Shown: in pieces, positions 11,715-22,312 of the stretch
How the letters are laid out: every line of letters begins with the position of its first letter
How positions within the stretch are numbered: the stretch's first letter is position 1
DNA from: Ambrosia x helenae
Taxonomy: Eukaryota > Streptophyta > Magnoliopsida > Asterales > Asteraceae
Assembly: GCA_030844895.1 (NCBI GenBank)
Contig: CM061233.1
Span: 52,257,453 to 52,321,452 of the forward strand
Reading direction: 5' to 3'
DNA length: 64,000 bases
Notes under the pieces: model-generated
The model's input: the letters and a program-made list of their open reading frames with translations, nothing else
Databases searched by the model: none
What the model was told of the DNA's origin: nothing
Translations under genes and position numbers: made by a program

Positions 11715-14032
11715 TGTCACACCCTCAAATTTTCACTTGCGGAGTTTTACCGCGAGGAGCATGACAAACCAGGATCCAAGTCAACGGTCACAATAAACAA
11801 CTCTATATGAAGATACATGACATTCAAAAAGACATAGTTTTCAAATTTCAAAATCAGTAGCGGAAGAATTTAACAAGTTACAGACCATAGACCAAATGTA
11901 CCAAGTGTTTATTACAAAACATGAACTAAGTCTAGATGCCAATGCAGACCTGAGAAAAACATGCCAAAAGACGTCAACACATAATGCTGGTGAGTACACA
12001 GGTTTGTTTAATATGTTACCAAGTGTTACCAAAACGTTACCATGTCCATACTATATCAGTGTTACCAAGTACGCTAGCTAGGCTTATGTTTTATTCCTAC
12101 TACGATTGGAAACCATTACTAGACACGTTTAGCAATGACTCAGCATATGTTTAAGCAGCCCGAATGTTCAGCATGATACCAATGTTACCAGTTCGAGACA
12201 ACATGCACCCGCCCGGCCCTCCAAGCCGACGAGTGGGGCAGGTCACGCTCATTAGATCTATCCACATTTCCCCCGTTGTGCATCCCCGCACATTCATGGT
12301 TTCCCCGGGACTTCCAAAGATCGTATAGCAATGCAAAGTTAAAAAACCATAGTATGACATATGTTACCAAAATAGTTTAGCGCATGTTTTCTCCCCCAAA
12401 AGTTAAAGCAGTAAAAGTGGGGCCGTGAACTCACCTTAGATTGCGTTCTTCGGTAACTAGTAAAATGCTAAGCCCTTTGATAATCCCTCTACCGGAGATC
12501 TATAAAAAATGTTCACATAAGTGTTACCGACCAATAACCATAAGGTTATCTAGTCCCGATTGTCCAGATCGTAACCAAGTATGTTTTAAAACGTGTTTAA
12601 TTGTTCAACCGACACACTAGACCGACCCGACATCCTGTTGGTGACTCATTACCCTAACTAATCAAATACACATAGATTACACACAAGGTTCAAGCATAAA
12701 ACACTTAGTTCGTATCAAAAATCTAATTTCTGCATCAGAACGGTCGAACCAGTCAGGTTAAATCTCCTTCGCCCGTTTTTAAGTTTCCTTCGCCCACTTT
12801 ACACGTTCGACCGTTTTGATGTCTCCTTCGACCGTTTTACCACGTTCGCCAAAACATAACCCAGGTTCGACCCTGAAATCTCTCCTTCGCCCATTCGTTT
12901 GGTCGAAGGAGTCCAGGTTCGCCCCTGTTGTACAAATTTTCCTAAAAACGCTTCAAACACATTCGAAACATCATCAAACACAGCAGTTAAGTATGACTAA
13001 CTTATCCCTACAAATCCCCACCAATTTTTCCCCAAAACCAGCTTGTTTTAATACTTTCCCAAAATGGCAAAATTATGGAAATGTCACATCATGCATGAAA
13101 TCTTTACCCAATTTGGAAACTTTTTAATACTAACCCATAATCATCTACAAATGCTCAGTTTATTTTGTAACGAAAACCCCTATTCATTTTATTAATAATA
13201 AATAACATGCACAAGCCCTAGATTTCATAAAATCCCAAAAATACCCATAATATCACCATCTATCTAATTGTAACCCTAAACAACAATAAACCAACATCAA
13301 TAGCAACCTTAGATCATGTTTCTAGTATTAGAACAGCAGCAAATCATTAAACAACACATATCATCACATTAGCACATACTTAACATATGTTTATTGATAC
13401 AAAACCTACGTTTAATGATAGGGTTTCGATTTAGAAAGGTGTTTAAAAGGTTTTTATTGATAAAATCTTCCTTAGAACAGATCTGGACATTTAGGGTTAG
13501 ATAAAAATAGATTAAAATGCTTTAAAAAGATTTAGGATTAAGAACACATCTTGGATTCTTGTTTAGATGTTGTAGATAGGTTAGATTATGAAAAAGAAGA
13601 GCAAAAACTCCTTCCTTAGTGATTAAAATAGTTTGAGAGTGTTTTGAGACGGTTAGGGTTTATGAAATGGTGAAAAATGGCAAAGTTTGGTATTTATACT
13701 AATCCTTCTTCGCCCCCTATCTGTGGTCGAAGGTAGCCTCCTTCGACCCTTTCACAGGGTCGAATGAGCCCTGTCCTGGTCGAAGGGAATTCTTTCAATT
13801 CCACATCCCAGGTTCGCCCATTTACAAAGGGTCGAACCAAAGCATAGTTCCACCTTCGACCACTCGAAGTGGTCGAACCAGACCTATGTTCATCAAGTTT
13901 TTCCAGTTTGTCGTGTGTAACGCATTTTAACACACCTTAACACATGAGCATGCAACCTTAGTGTATGTTTAACATATTTAAGCACGGATAATCATCTACA
14001 CATTATTTAAACACATCTATGTATATAATCCA
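11715..14032 (-). repeat. 5' LTR of element B, larger part (family 1)
   Basis: Minus orientation, matching the solo LTR at 8497-11068. TATA at 13691-13698; leader intron from 12434 to 11950 (485 nt). A short deletion around 11948 removed the exon bases normally found just after the acceptor. The LTR is split by element C; the remaining 243 bases are at 25262-25504. Confidence 0.9.
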
Positions 14033-14372
14033 TGTGACAACCAACAAATTCCGATCAATACCGATGTGACTTTTATTATGTAAAGTAATTTATTTGCTTT
14101 AAGTATTGTTAACTATTGAGTTTTGGAAGTTAACTGATCGTTTTAACAATGGAAACTGCGACCGGTTTAATTAACGCGGTGTAAACGCGTGCAACAAACG
14201 CACGTGCCAGGCGACGAAAATATTTATATTTTTGATCGGTTTAGTTTATTTTATAATTACGAACAAAACCGACAAACTTTTATAATTAATTATGGAGCCT
14301 AAATAGAAACCGAGACGTTTACGTTTTAAAACGGGTTCGATACGCGGGAAGCCCACCTACCTAAACCCTAGG

Positions 14373-14380
14373 TATAAAAG
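14373..14380 (+). promoter_or_regulatory. TATA box, element C 5' LTR
   Basis: TATAAAAG, 340 bases into the LTR; repeated at 22656-22663 in the 3' LTR. Confidence 0.65.
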
Positions 14381-16253
14381 GCATAGTTTCTTCTTCCTCT
14401 TTCATTAAAATGCAGCCGCAACCCCTATCAATCTCTCTCTAACCTAACCCCAATCTCTCTCTAACCTATCCCTCTCTCTCCTGCCTGTTTTTACCGCCGG
14501 CCGACCACCACCATCCTCGGTGGTGGCGGCGTGAAGTCACTAGCCCCTGAAACGAGCAGAACGAGATGCGTAGGTGACGGATTTGCAGGTTTGGTTGGAT
14601 GTGGTGAAGGTCGTCCCAGATCCGGTCATGGTTGTGGTTATAGTTTTGGTTGGTGGATAATGATGGTGTCAGGTGCTGAATGGAGGTGGTGACCGGTGTG
14701 GTTAGTGATGGTTTGTTCTAGATCCGGCAGATTCAAGGGTCCAGGTCAGGTTTTGGTCACGAGCTTAAGTTTGGTTTGGGATTTGGGTTCCGGGTTAGAC
14801 ATGTTCGGGTCTTGTTTTGGGCTGGTTTCGGGTCAGGTCCCGGGTTCAGCAATGGTGGGTGGTACGGGTCAGGTGAGTGACCGTGTAGGGTGCTCAGGCT
14901 TGAAGGTTCACGGCGACGGTGGCGCCAGAGATGCAGATCTGGTGGTCCTTGGTTAGTGTGCATTCTCGGGTCAGTTCTTGGACTTGTTCCGAGTCATTGA
15001 GTTTTGGTTCGGGCTCGGGTTGTGGATTTGGTTCGGGTCTGATCGGTTGGTTTCGGGTCAGGCCTTGGCTCGTGGTTATGGCTGTGTTCAGGCCGGGCCA
15101 ACTATTGGTCAGATCTGGTTAACCTGGCCAGCTTCCGGTTTGGGTTCATTTCGGATCTCGGGGCTCGGGTCAGTTGCAGAGCGGTCAACCAGTCAACCTT
15201 GGTCTCATGGTTCAGTTTGGTCAACGAGCAGTCAAGTTGGTCAACGGGTCAATGTTTGGGTCTACACGTAGTTCGAGGCAGACCTGGGTTACGCGCGTAC
15301 GATTTGGTATACCTTAATTCGTATTTATTATTTATAAATATATTGATGTGGACGAACTAGTTTTGACTCGTGAACGGACCGAATAATAATAATGAACGGT
15401 AACTATATATTATATCGGACGATTTGGTAAATTATTAACTTGACGTGACTTATGATTTCGATTATCAGACTAAATATAATTGGACTATATTGTCGGACTA
15501 TATTATATATATATATTGGTATATATATATATATTTTATATAAATAAGTGTATTTAGGTATCGAAACGTATAGAATCTCGTGAATCGAAACTTTGGATAA
15601 AATGACTTGGTGACTTGTGTTTGAAAGATAATTTTGGGAAAATTGTAGACAACGGGTGTTGTCTGGTTCGTACAAAAACAGAGGAAACTCTGCCCAAATT
15701 TTTATAAAATCAAAGTGTAATGAACTACTAATTCTGTTAAATAAATTCCCTTCAGCGTTTTGGACAAATGCATTATTATATACAAAATCAAGGTGTTTTC
15801 AAAGTTTATCTAATTGTAACAATAAAGATGATTTTCAAACAATGTTTGGGAAAAAGTAGCAAATGTTATTAATTGGTTTTAATAACTAAACTTGTTTTTC
15901 CTCAAAGAGTATTTTCTAAAATGATTTACGAGACGAGCTACGATTCAGGATAATTATACGTTTCGGGGTACTAGTCCAACATGGTTTATACACAAATGGT
16001 AACAAGTGTGCAACTTGGGGGATTATGTAATACGAGAATTAAGATAAGTCACGATCGGTTCGTCGAGTTGAAACGTATTGAGAATCGTGTTGGTACACAC
16101 GAGTCTAGACAGTCGGATAGACTATCTTTTGAGCAGTCAATAAGCTAGGCTTATGTGTGATAGACTGTTAAGGTGTCCTTTGTTGGTAAGTAGGGCACGA
16201 GGAAGTCGGTCGAGACTTCAGGCTTTGTTTGCTAGCTTATCATGGAAATTAAG

Positions 16254-16717
16254 GTGAGTTTACGGCCCCTCTTTTAAACTGGTTTTATACTTTCGGGGGA
16301 GAAAACATGTGTTAAAACGATTATTTGGTAACTACTGTCATACTATGGGTTTCTAATGTGTACTACACGATCTTTGGAAGTCCCGGGGGGAACCATGAAT
16401 GTGCGGGTTTGCACAACGGGGAAATGTGAATAGCGCTATTGGGAGTGACCAACCCCGCTCGTCGGCTTGGAGGGCCGGGCGAGTGCATATTGTCTCAAAC
16501 AGGAACAACAGGAACATTTGGAACTATTCGGGCACAAAACTGGTATTCGAGTTAGTAATGGTTTTCCAATCGTGGTAGTAACAAAACGTACGCCTAGCTA
16601 GCGTATACTGGTTTTCTATTTGTTATAGTATGGACAGGTGGACTTGGTACTTGAACTGCAAACCTGTAAACTCACCAGCATTTTTGTGCTGACGTAAACT
16701 TTTACATGTTTTCTCAG
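16254..16717 (+). other. LTR leader intron, element C 5' LTR (464 nt)
   Basis: Donor AAG|GTGAGTTTACGG, branch candidate GCTGAC, acceptor TTTTCTCAG|GTCGCTAAGGTAGC. It contains the self-complementary 12-mer at 16429-16440. Confidence 0.6.
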
Positions 16718-16984
16718 GTCGCTAAGGTAGCACAATGGAACTAGGACGCACGCGTCTGCACGGCGTCTAGATAGGGTCGCATGATTTCATAAACATTGAA
16801 CTTTGGTTATTTATGTTGAACGTTATTTTGAATAAGCTTCCGCTGTAAATGGATTTTAAAACTATGTTTTTGGTATTGCATTAATTACATTTAGACTTGT
16901 TTATTGTGATCGTTGGTTTGGATCCTGGTTTGTCATGCGCCTCGCGGTAAAACTCCGCAAGTGGATTTTGAGGGTGTGACAGAT

Positions 16985-16997
16985 TGGTATCAGAGCC
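16985..16997 (+). other. Primer binding site, element C
   Basis: TGGTATCAGAGCC, initiator Met tRNA type. It sits in a small inverted repeat (ATTGG / CCAAT). Confidence 0.92.
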
Positions 16998-17194
16998 AAT
17001 GGTTATAGTGAACTAGGACTGCATGCAGAGTCTAGTCTATAGCCGAGTCGCACACACTAGACGATCACATGGTACTAAACGTTATAGTGGGTTACGTATG
17101 GTCTTGTCGGGGTGTCTCTAAATCGTTGGTCTTTCTACGTTACATCATCCGTTCTATCTTAGGTTGGGTTACTTGTTTTCTAGGCAGTGTGGTC

Positions 17195-17262
17195 TATTGG
17201 AGTAACTCGTGTGCTCTTGAGATCTGTCCAAGGCTCGGACATCTCCCTTTCGCACTCCAATA
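17195..17262 (+). other. Leader stem-loop I, element C
   Basis: Outer arms TATTGGAGT (17195-17203) and ACTCCAATA (17254-17262), inner arms TGTCC (17225) and GGACA (17237). D has the same fold with a changed outer pair (CATTGGAGT/ACTCCAATG). Confidence 0.6.
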
Positions 17263-17367
17263 GAAACACTTGTCATGAACTACCGTAGTATTACGGTGTG
17301 TAGCTAAGAGTCTATGTCTGGTGATTTGAACTTTGAACTAGGAGGACACTTGGAGGACCATGTAGAG

Positions 17368-17405
17368 CGTTTTATCATTTTGGGTGCACACAAAATCATA
17401 AAACG
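17368..17405 (+). other. Covarying leader hairpin with GTGCAC loop, element C
   Basis: Arms 17368-17382 and 17391-17405 form 14 pairs around one C.C mismatch at pair 7. Loop GGTGCACA. It is 133 nt upstream of the gag ATG at 17538. Confidence 0.82.
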
Positions 17406-17537
17406 AAATGCATGGAAGCCCTAGTGAGCTCTGGGTTTGAATGGATAGTCCTGGATTGGATCTAGCTTTGATCTTGCGAACGCTAGTGGTTACCATTAGC
17501 TGTGAAACTAAATTTTCTCGTTCTTTCTGCCAGAATC

Positions 17538-18815
17538 ATGTCTGGAGTGCGTGGAGGACGAGGAGGGGTCGCAATGGTGGACGCGGTGGTGGTCGTGGTG
17601 GTGCTGGTGGTCGTGGTGGAGGTATTAACCTGTCACAGGCTGATCTGAACAACTTGCTCCAGGCTGCCTTTCAGTTAGGGCACAACGGTGGTGGTAAGTT
17701 GTTTTATCCATTTTCTTTGCCTCATTGGTGAGCCTTGTTTACGTATTTCGTGGTTTCTCATACGTTTCATTTCAGGTGGTCCTGTTGACCCACCCCCACC
17801 CTGTGCACCTATAAGATGTTCCGGGATTGCAAGCCCCAGGAATTCTCTGGCACCGAGGTGCGGTCAGTTTACTTAGGTGGTTGGAGAAAGTGGAGTCGGT
17901 ATTCCTGATGTGTAACTGTCTCCCAGAAGATCGGGTGAAGTATTCGGCTGCGTTATTTCAGGACGTGGCATTGACTTGGTGGAATGGTATTACCAGAACA
18001 TGGTATTGGGGAGGCATATGCTATGCCATGGGAGAACTTTGTGCAGCTGCTGAAGCGGGAGTATTGCCCGAGAGAAGAGGTACAGAAGCTAGAACATGAG
18101 GTGTGGAACCTCAAGATGAATGGGTCGGAAATCGAGAAGTATACGGTTAGGAGGAATGAGTTGGCGGTGCTGTGTCCCGATTTGCACGTGCCGGAGTATC
18201 GTAAGATTGAACATTATGTCTCAGGGTTAGTGCGGAAATTGCAGGGTTGGTAGCTGCTGGAAATCATCCTATTATGCGGAGGTAGTTCGATCGGCACATA
18301 GGATGACCAATTTAAAGTGAATGAGGGGATTTTGCCGGCGAAAGGTTCGACTGCTAAGGCTCCAGAGAACAATAAGCGCAAGTGGGAAAACGACGGGAAG
18401 GGTCTGGGTCTGCACAGCAGGGTAAAAAGTTTGATAATGGGGGTTCATCGTCTTCGGGTAATAAGCAGGGTGGTTATGCAGGAAAATTGCCCAAATGCAA
18501 CAAGTGTGGACGCCATCACCAAGGGAACTGCGACAGTAACCGTTGTCACCGCTGCCAGCGAACAGGCCACTATGCTAAAGATTGTCGGGTTACACTTCCA
18601 TCGACTCAGGCTCCGACTAACAGTTCAGCTCCGACTACTCAGGGGACTACAGGGAAACAAGGGTGCTACAACTGCGGTGACACTGGGCATTACAAGAAGG
18701 ATTGCCCAAAACTGAAACAGGGTGGAAACAACGGGAATGGTAACAACGGGGGCGGCGGCAGAAATGCACGTGCTTCGTCATTGGAGCTGCTGAGGCTAGG
18801 CAGGACCCTGATACA
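17538..18815 (+). pseudogene. gag of element C (frameshifted)
   Basis: Starts MSGVRGGRGG at 17538; a frame change within the Gly/Arg tail leads to GGRGGGINLSQADLNNLL. After the intron come the capsid-like region (LLRWLEKVESVFLMCNC, ALTWWN, REYCPREEVQKLEHE) and a nucleocapsid with CNKCGRHHQGNC, then CHRCQRTGHYAKDC and CYNCGDTGHYKKDC (CX2CX4HX4C). At least four frame changes lie at about 17560, 17810, 17990 and 18260. Gag packages RNA and forms particles; as printed this copy cannot make it whole. Confidence 0.85.
17694..17775 (+). other. Phase-1 intron in gag of element C (82 nt)
   Basis: Donor G|GTAAGTTG at 17694, acceptor CATTTCAG ending at 17775. Same length as in D and same position in the protein (after GHNGG, before a proline run). 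Confidence 0.7.
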
Positions 18816-19330
18816 GTCACCGGTACGTTTCTTCTCAATAATCATTCTGTTAGCGTGTTATTTGATTCTGGTGCCGACAAGAGTTTTGTATCCATGGGTA
18901 TTAGTCGACTGCTAGATGTAGTATCTGTACCATTAGAGACCAAGTATATTATTGAGTTGGCTGACGGTAAAAACGATTGAAGCTACTAGTGTTCTTCGGG
19001 AGTGTCAGTTAGAGTTGTCGGGTTTATCGTTCCCCATCGACCTTATGCCGTACCCTTGGGTAGTTTTGACGTTGTGGTAGGGATGGATTGGTTATCTTTG
19101 TATCGCGCGGAGATTGTCTGTTACGATAAGGTTATTCGGATTCCTCTCCCTGATGGAGAATTTCTTTCTGTGTACGGTATCAAGGGTGGTGTTTCGCTAA
19201 ACATCATCTCTAGCATGAAAGCCCTTAAGTGTCTTCGAAAGGGTTATCCAGCCGTTTTGGCGCTCTTATCTGTTTCCACTAGTGATGAGAAGAAGATTGA
19301 CGACATTCCGGTGGTACGCGAATTTCTTGA
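18816..19330 (+). pseudogene. Aspartic protease of element C
   Basis: Encodes GTFLLNNHSVSVLFDSGADKS with the DSG active site at about 18860, then ISRLLDVVSVPLETKYIIELADGK, where a frame change at about 18970 intervenes, and GSFDVVVGMDWLSLYRAEIVCYDK. It would cut the polyprotein. Confidence 0.75.
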
Positions 19331-20250
19331 TGTTTTTCCGATGATTTTATCTGGTCTTCCTCCTCATCGTCAAGTCGAGTTCGGTATTGATCTTGTACCA
19401 GGGGCTGCTCCTATTGCTCGGGCCCCCTACCGTCTTGCACCTCCCGAGATGCAGGAATTGTCTAGCCAGTTACAGGAACTCTTGGATAAGGGTTTCATCC
19501 GTCCAAGTTCTTCCCTTGGGGAGCCCCGATTTTATTTGTCAAAAAGAAGGATGGGAGTTTCCGATTGTGTGTAGATTACAGAGAGCTGAACAAGTTGACC
19601 ATCAAGAACCGTTATCCTCTTCCACGTATCGATGATCTATTCGACCAGCTTCAGGGTTTCTAGTTATTATTCCAAGATCGATTTGAGGTCCGGTTATCAC
19701 CAGCTGCGCGTCAGAGAGGCTGACGTTGCAAAGACTGCTTTTCGAACACGTTATGGCCATTTCGAATTCTTGGTCATGCCTTTCGGTCTCACGAACGCAC
19801 CAGCGGTTTTCATGGACTTGATGAACCGCGTCTGTAAACCGTATCTGGACAAGTTTGTCATTGTGTTTATTGATGACATTCTGATCTACTCAAAGAACGA
19901 GACCGAACACGGGGAACATCTGCGGTTAGTTTTGGAACTTTTACGACGGGAGCAACTTTACGCCAAGTTCTCAAAGTGTGACTTTTGGTTACGCGAAGTT
20001 CAATTCCTAGGACATGTGGTTAATGAACTAGGAATTCATGTCGATCCCGCTAAAATCGAAGCGATCAAGGACTGGGGAGCACCTAAGACGCCAACTGAGG
20101 TGCGGCAATTCCTAGGCCTTGCGGGCTATTATCGTCGTTTCATTCAGGGTTCTCGAAGATTGCTCAACCCCTCACCACTCTCACTCAGAAGGATAAGAAG
20201 TTCGACTGGGGTGAATCACAAGAGTCCGCGTTTGAGGAACTAAAGTCTAA
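19331..20250 (+). pseudogene. Reverse transcriptase of element C
   Basis: Shows FPMILSGLPPHRQVEFGIDL, ARAPYRLAPPEMQEL, YYSKIDLRSGYHQLRVREAD, FEFLVMPFGLTNAPAVFMD and the catalytic VFIDDILIYS at about 19867. Frame changes fall after SSSLG (about 19510), before FRVSSYY (about 19655) and after YYRRFI (about 20145). Family length is otherwise normal. Confidence 0.82.
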
Positions 20251-20788
20251 ACTGTGTTCTGCTCCCATTCTGTCTTTACCGGAGGGTCCTGATGATTTTG
20301 TTGTTTACTGTGATGCTTCCATTCATGGACTCGGTTGCGTGTTGATGCAACGCGAGAAAGTGATTGCGTATGCTTCTCGTCAGCTCAAAGTGCACGAGCA
20401 GAACTACACAACTCATGACTTGGAGTTGGGTGCCGTGGTATTCGCGTTGAAAATTTGGAGACATTACTTGTACGGTACCAAATGCACCATCTACACCGAT
20501 CACAAGAGTCTCCAACACATTTTCGACCAACAACACTTGAACATACGGCAGCGCCGTTGGATTGAACTTTTGAACGACTATGATTGTGCTATTAAGTACC
20601 ATCCTGGCAAGGCGAATGTTGTAGCAGACGCCTTGAGCAGGAAGGAATCTTCTAAACCTCGTCGCGTTCGGGCATTGCAGCTCACTATCCATTCGTCGTT
20701 ACCTGATCAACTCCGTTCTGCCCAATTGGAAGCTTTGAAGGAGGAAAACCTTAAAGCTGAAACATGCACGGTGCCGACAAGCACCTAG
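20251..20788 (+). pseudogene. RNase H of element C
   Basis: Continuous from FVVYCDASIHGLGCVL through DLELGAVVFALKIWRHYLYG, YTDHKSLQHIFDQ, LNDYDCAIKYHPGKANVVADALSRK, all typical of Ty3/gypsy RNase H. The frame is lost at about 20760 just before integrase. Confidence 0.82.
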
Positions 20789-22163
20789 AGCGAAGGCCTG
20801 ATGGCCTGCACTTCTTCGCAGAACGCATATGGGTTCCTTTATTCGGGGGACTACGGGAGCTTGTTCTTGATGAGGCTCATAAGTCCGGTATTCTATTCAT
20901 CCTGGTTCGGATAAGATGTACCAAGATCTGAAGGTGCTTTACTGGTGGCCAAACATGAGGTCGGACATAGCCTCATACGTGAGCAAATGCTTGACCTGTG
21001 CTAAGGTCAAAGTGGAATACCAGAAACCGTCGGGTCTCCTGCAACAACCTGAAATTCCGAATGGAAATGGGAACGGATCACTATGGATTTTGTCACACAA
21101 CTTCCTAAGTCACCAAGCGGGAACGACAAGATATGGGTGATTGTCGATCGGTTAACGAAATCAGCCCATTTTCTTGCTATTAAGGAGACCGACACTATGG
21201 ATCGTTTGGCTCGTCTTTACTTGAAAGAAGTTGTTTCTAAGCACGGGGTACCTGTTTCTATCATCTCGGATCGTGACTCCCATTTTACTTCTCACTTTTG
21301 GAAGTCTTTGCACAAGGCTTTGGGTACCCAACTAGACATGAGTACGGCTTACCATCCACAGACTGACGGTCAGAGTGAGCGTACGATTCAAACTTTAGAA
21401 GACATGCTGCGGGCGTGTGTGATCGATTTTGGCAAGGGTTGGGAAGCTCATCTGCCGTTGGTAGAATTCTCGTACAATAACAGTTATCACACGAGCATCA
21501 AGGCTGCTCCGTTCGAAGCACTGTACGGACGAAAATGCCGTTCTCCTCTTTGTTGGGCTGAAGTGGGTGAGAGTCAACTCACTGGGCCTGAACTAGTGTA
21601 CGAAACTTCGGAAAAGATCGTACAGATTCGAAATCGGTTGGCGGCGGCACGGGACCGGCAAAAGAGTTATGCTGATCAGCGTCGCAAACCACTGGAGTTC
21701 CAAGTCAATGACAAGGTACTTCTAAAAGTTCACCGTGGAAGGGCGTCATACGCTTTGGAAGCGTGGCAAACTCAATCCGCGATATGTCGGCCCATTTACG
21801 ATCCTGGAACGGATTGGGCCGGTGGCATATCGACTTGATCTACCGACGGAGCTCGGTAACGTACATAACGTCTTTCACGTGTCAAACTTGAAGAAGTGTC
21901 TGGCTGACGAGTCTCTCATCGTTCCACTGGAAGAGATCAAGGTTGATGATCGTCTTCGGATTGTGGAAGAACTGTAGAGATCCTTGATTACAAGATTCGC
22001 AGCCTGCGTCACAGCAAGATTCGTATCGTTAAGGTTCGGTGGAACTCGAACCGGGGACCGAAATATACGTGGGAAACGGGAGGATCAGATGAAGTCTAAA
22101 TATCCTCACCTCTTTCCTAAGGAAGCGTTCGAGTCGAGATATGTCTCTTCTGCAACTGAATGA
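20789..22163 (+). pseudogene. Integrase and chromodomain of element C
   Basis: Zinc-binding end at 20916-21040 (YWWPNMRSDIASYVSKCLTCAKVK), then the catalytic core in one frame (21083-21720): MDFVTQLP, ISDRDSHFTSHFW and YHPQTDGQSERTIQT provide the three acidic residues. GPY/F region and chromodomain follow (VGPFTILERIGPVAYRLDLP, DYKIRSLRHSKIRIVKVRW). Frame changes at about 21050, 21730, 21975 and 22075. The natural stop is at 22161-22163. Confidence 0.82.
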
Positions 22164-22180
22164 ATCTCGGGGCGAGATTC
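22162..22180 (+). other. Perfect hairpin at pol stop, element C
   Basis: GAATCTCG, loop GGG, CGAGATTC, starting within the stop codon, identical to the hairpin in A and D. Confidence 0.7.
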
Positions 22181-22312
22181 CTTTTAACGTGGGGATGATG
22201 TGACAACTCGGGTAAATCTCTCTCTTGGTTTCTATCTTTTGTCCGTTCCTTTCGTTATTCCTTTTGGTACTTGTGCATTTTTGAGGACAAAATTTCTGTA
22301 ACATGGGGAGAA
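22181..22312 (+). promoter_or_regulatory. Duplicated polypurine tract, element C
   Basis: The working tract is the purine run ending ATGGGGAGAA next to the LTR at 22313. A decoy GGGGATGA followed by TGTGACAAC starts at 22199, 114 bases upstream. Confidence 0.6.

Larger units (their letters stand above)
14033..16981 (+). repeat. 5' LTR of element C (family 3)
   Basis: Opens TGTGACAACCAAC and ends GAGGGTGTGACA. The first third is unrelated to families 1 and 2; it has a G-rich GGGT/TCGGGTC stretch at about 14750-15260 in place of the GGCGAA clusters. The last 750 bases share the leader-intron layout with the other families: donor AAG|GTGAGT at 16254, self-complementary AATAGCGCTATT at 16429, acceptor TTTTCTCAG ending at 16717 (464 nt). 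Confidence 0.92.

Noticed and set aside
14696..15271. Several overlapping frames in the C LTR
   Set aside because: Arise from GGGT/TCGGGTC-rich sequence; they shift between the two LTRs through indels, so not coding.
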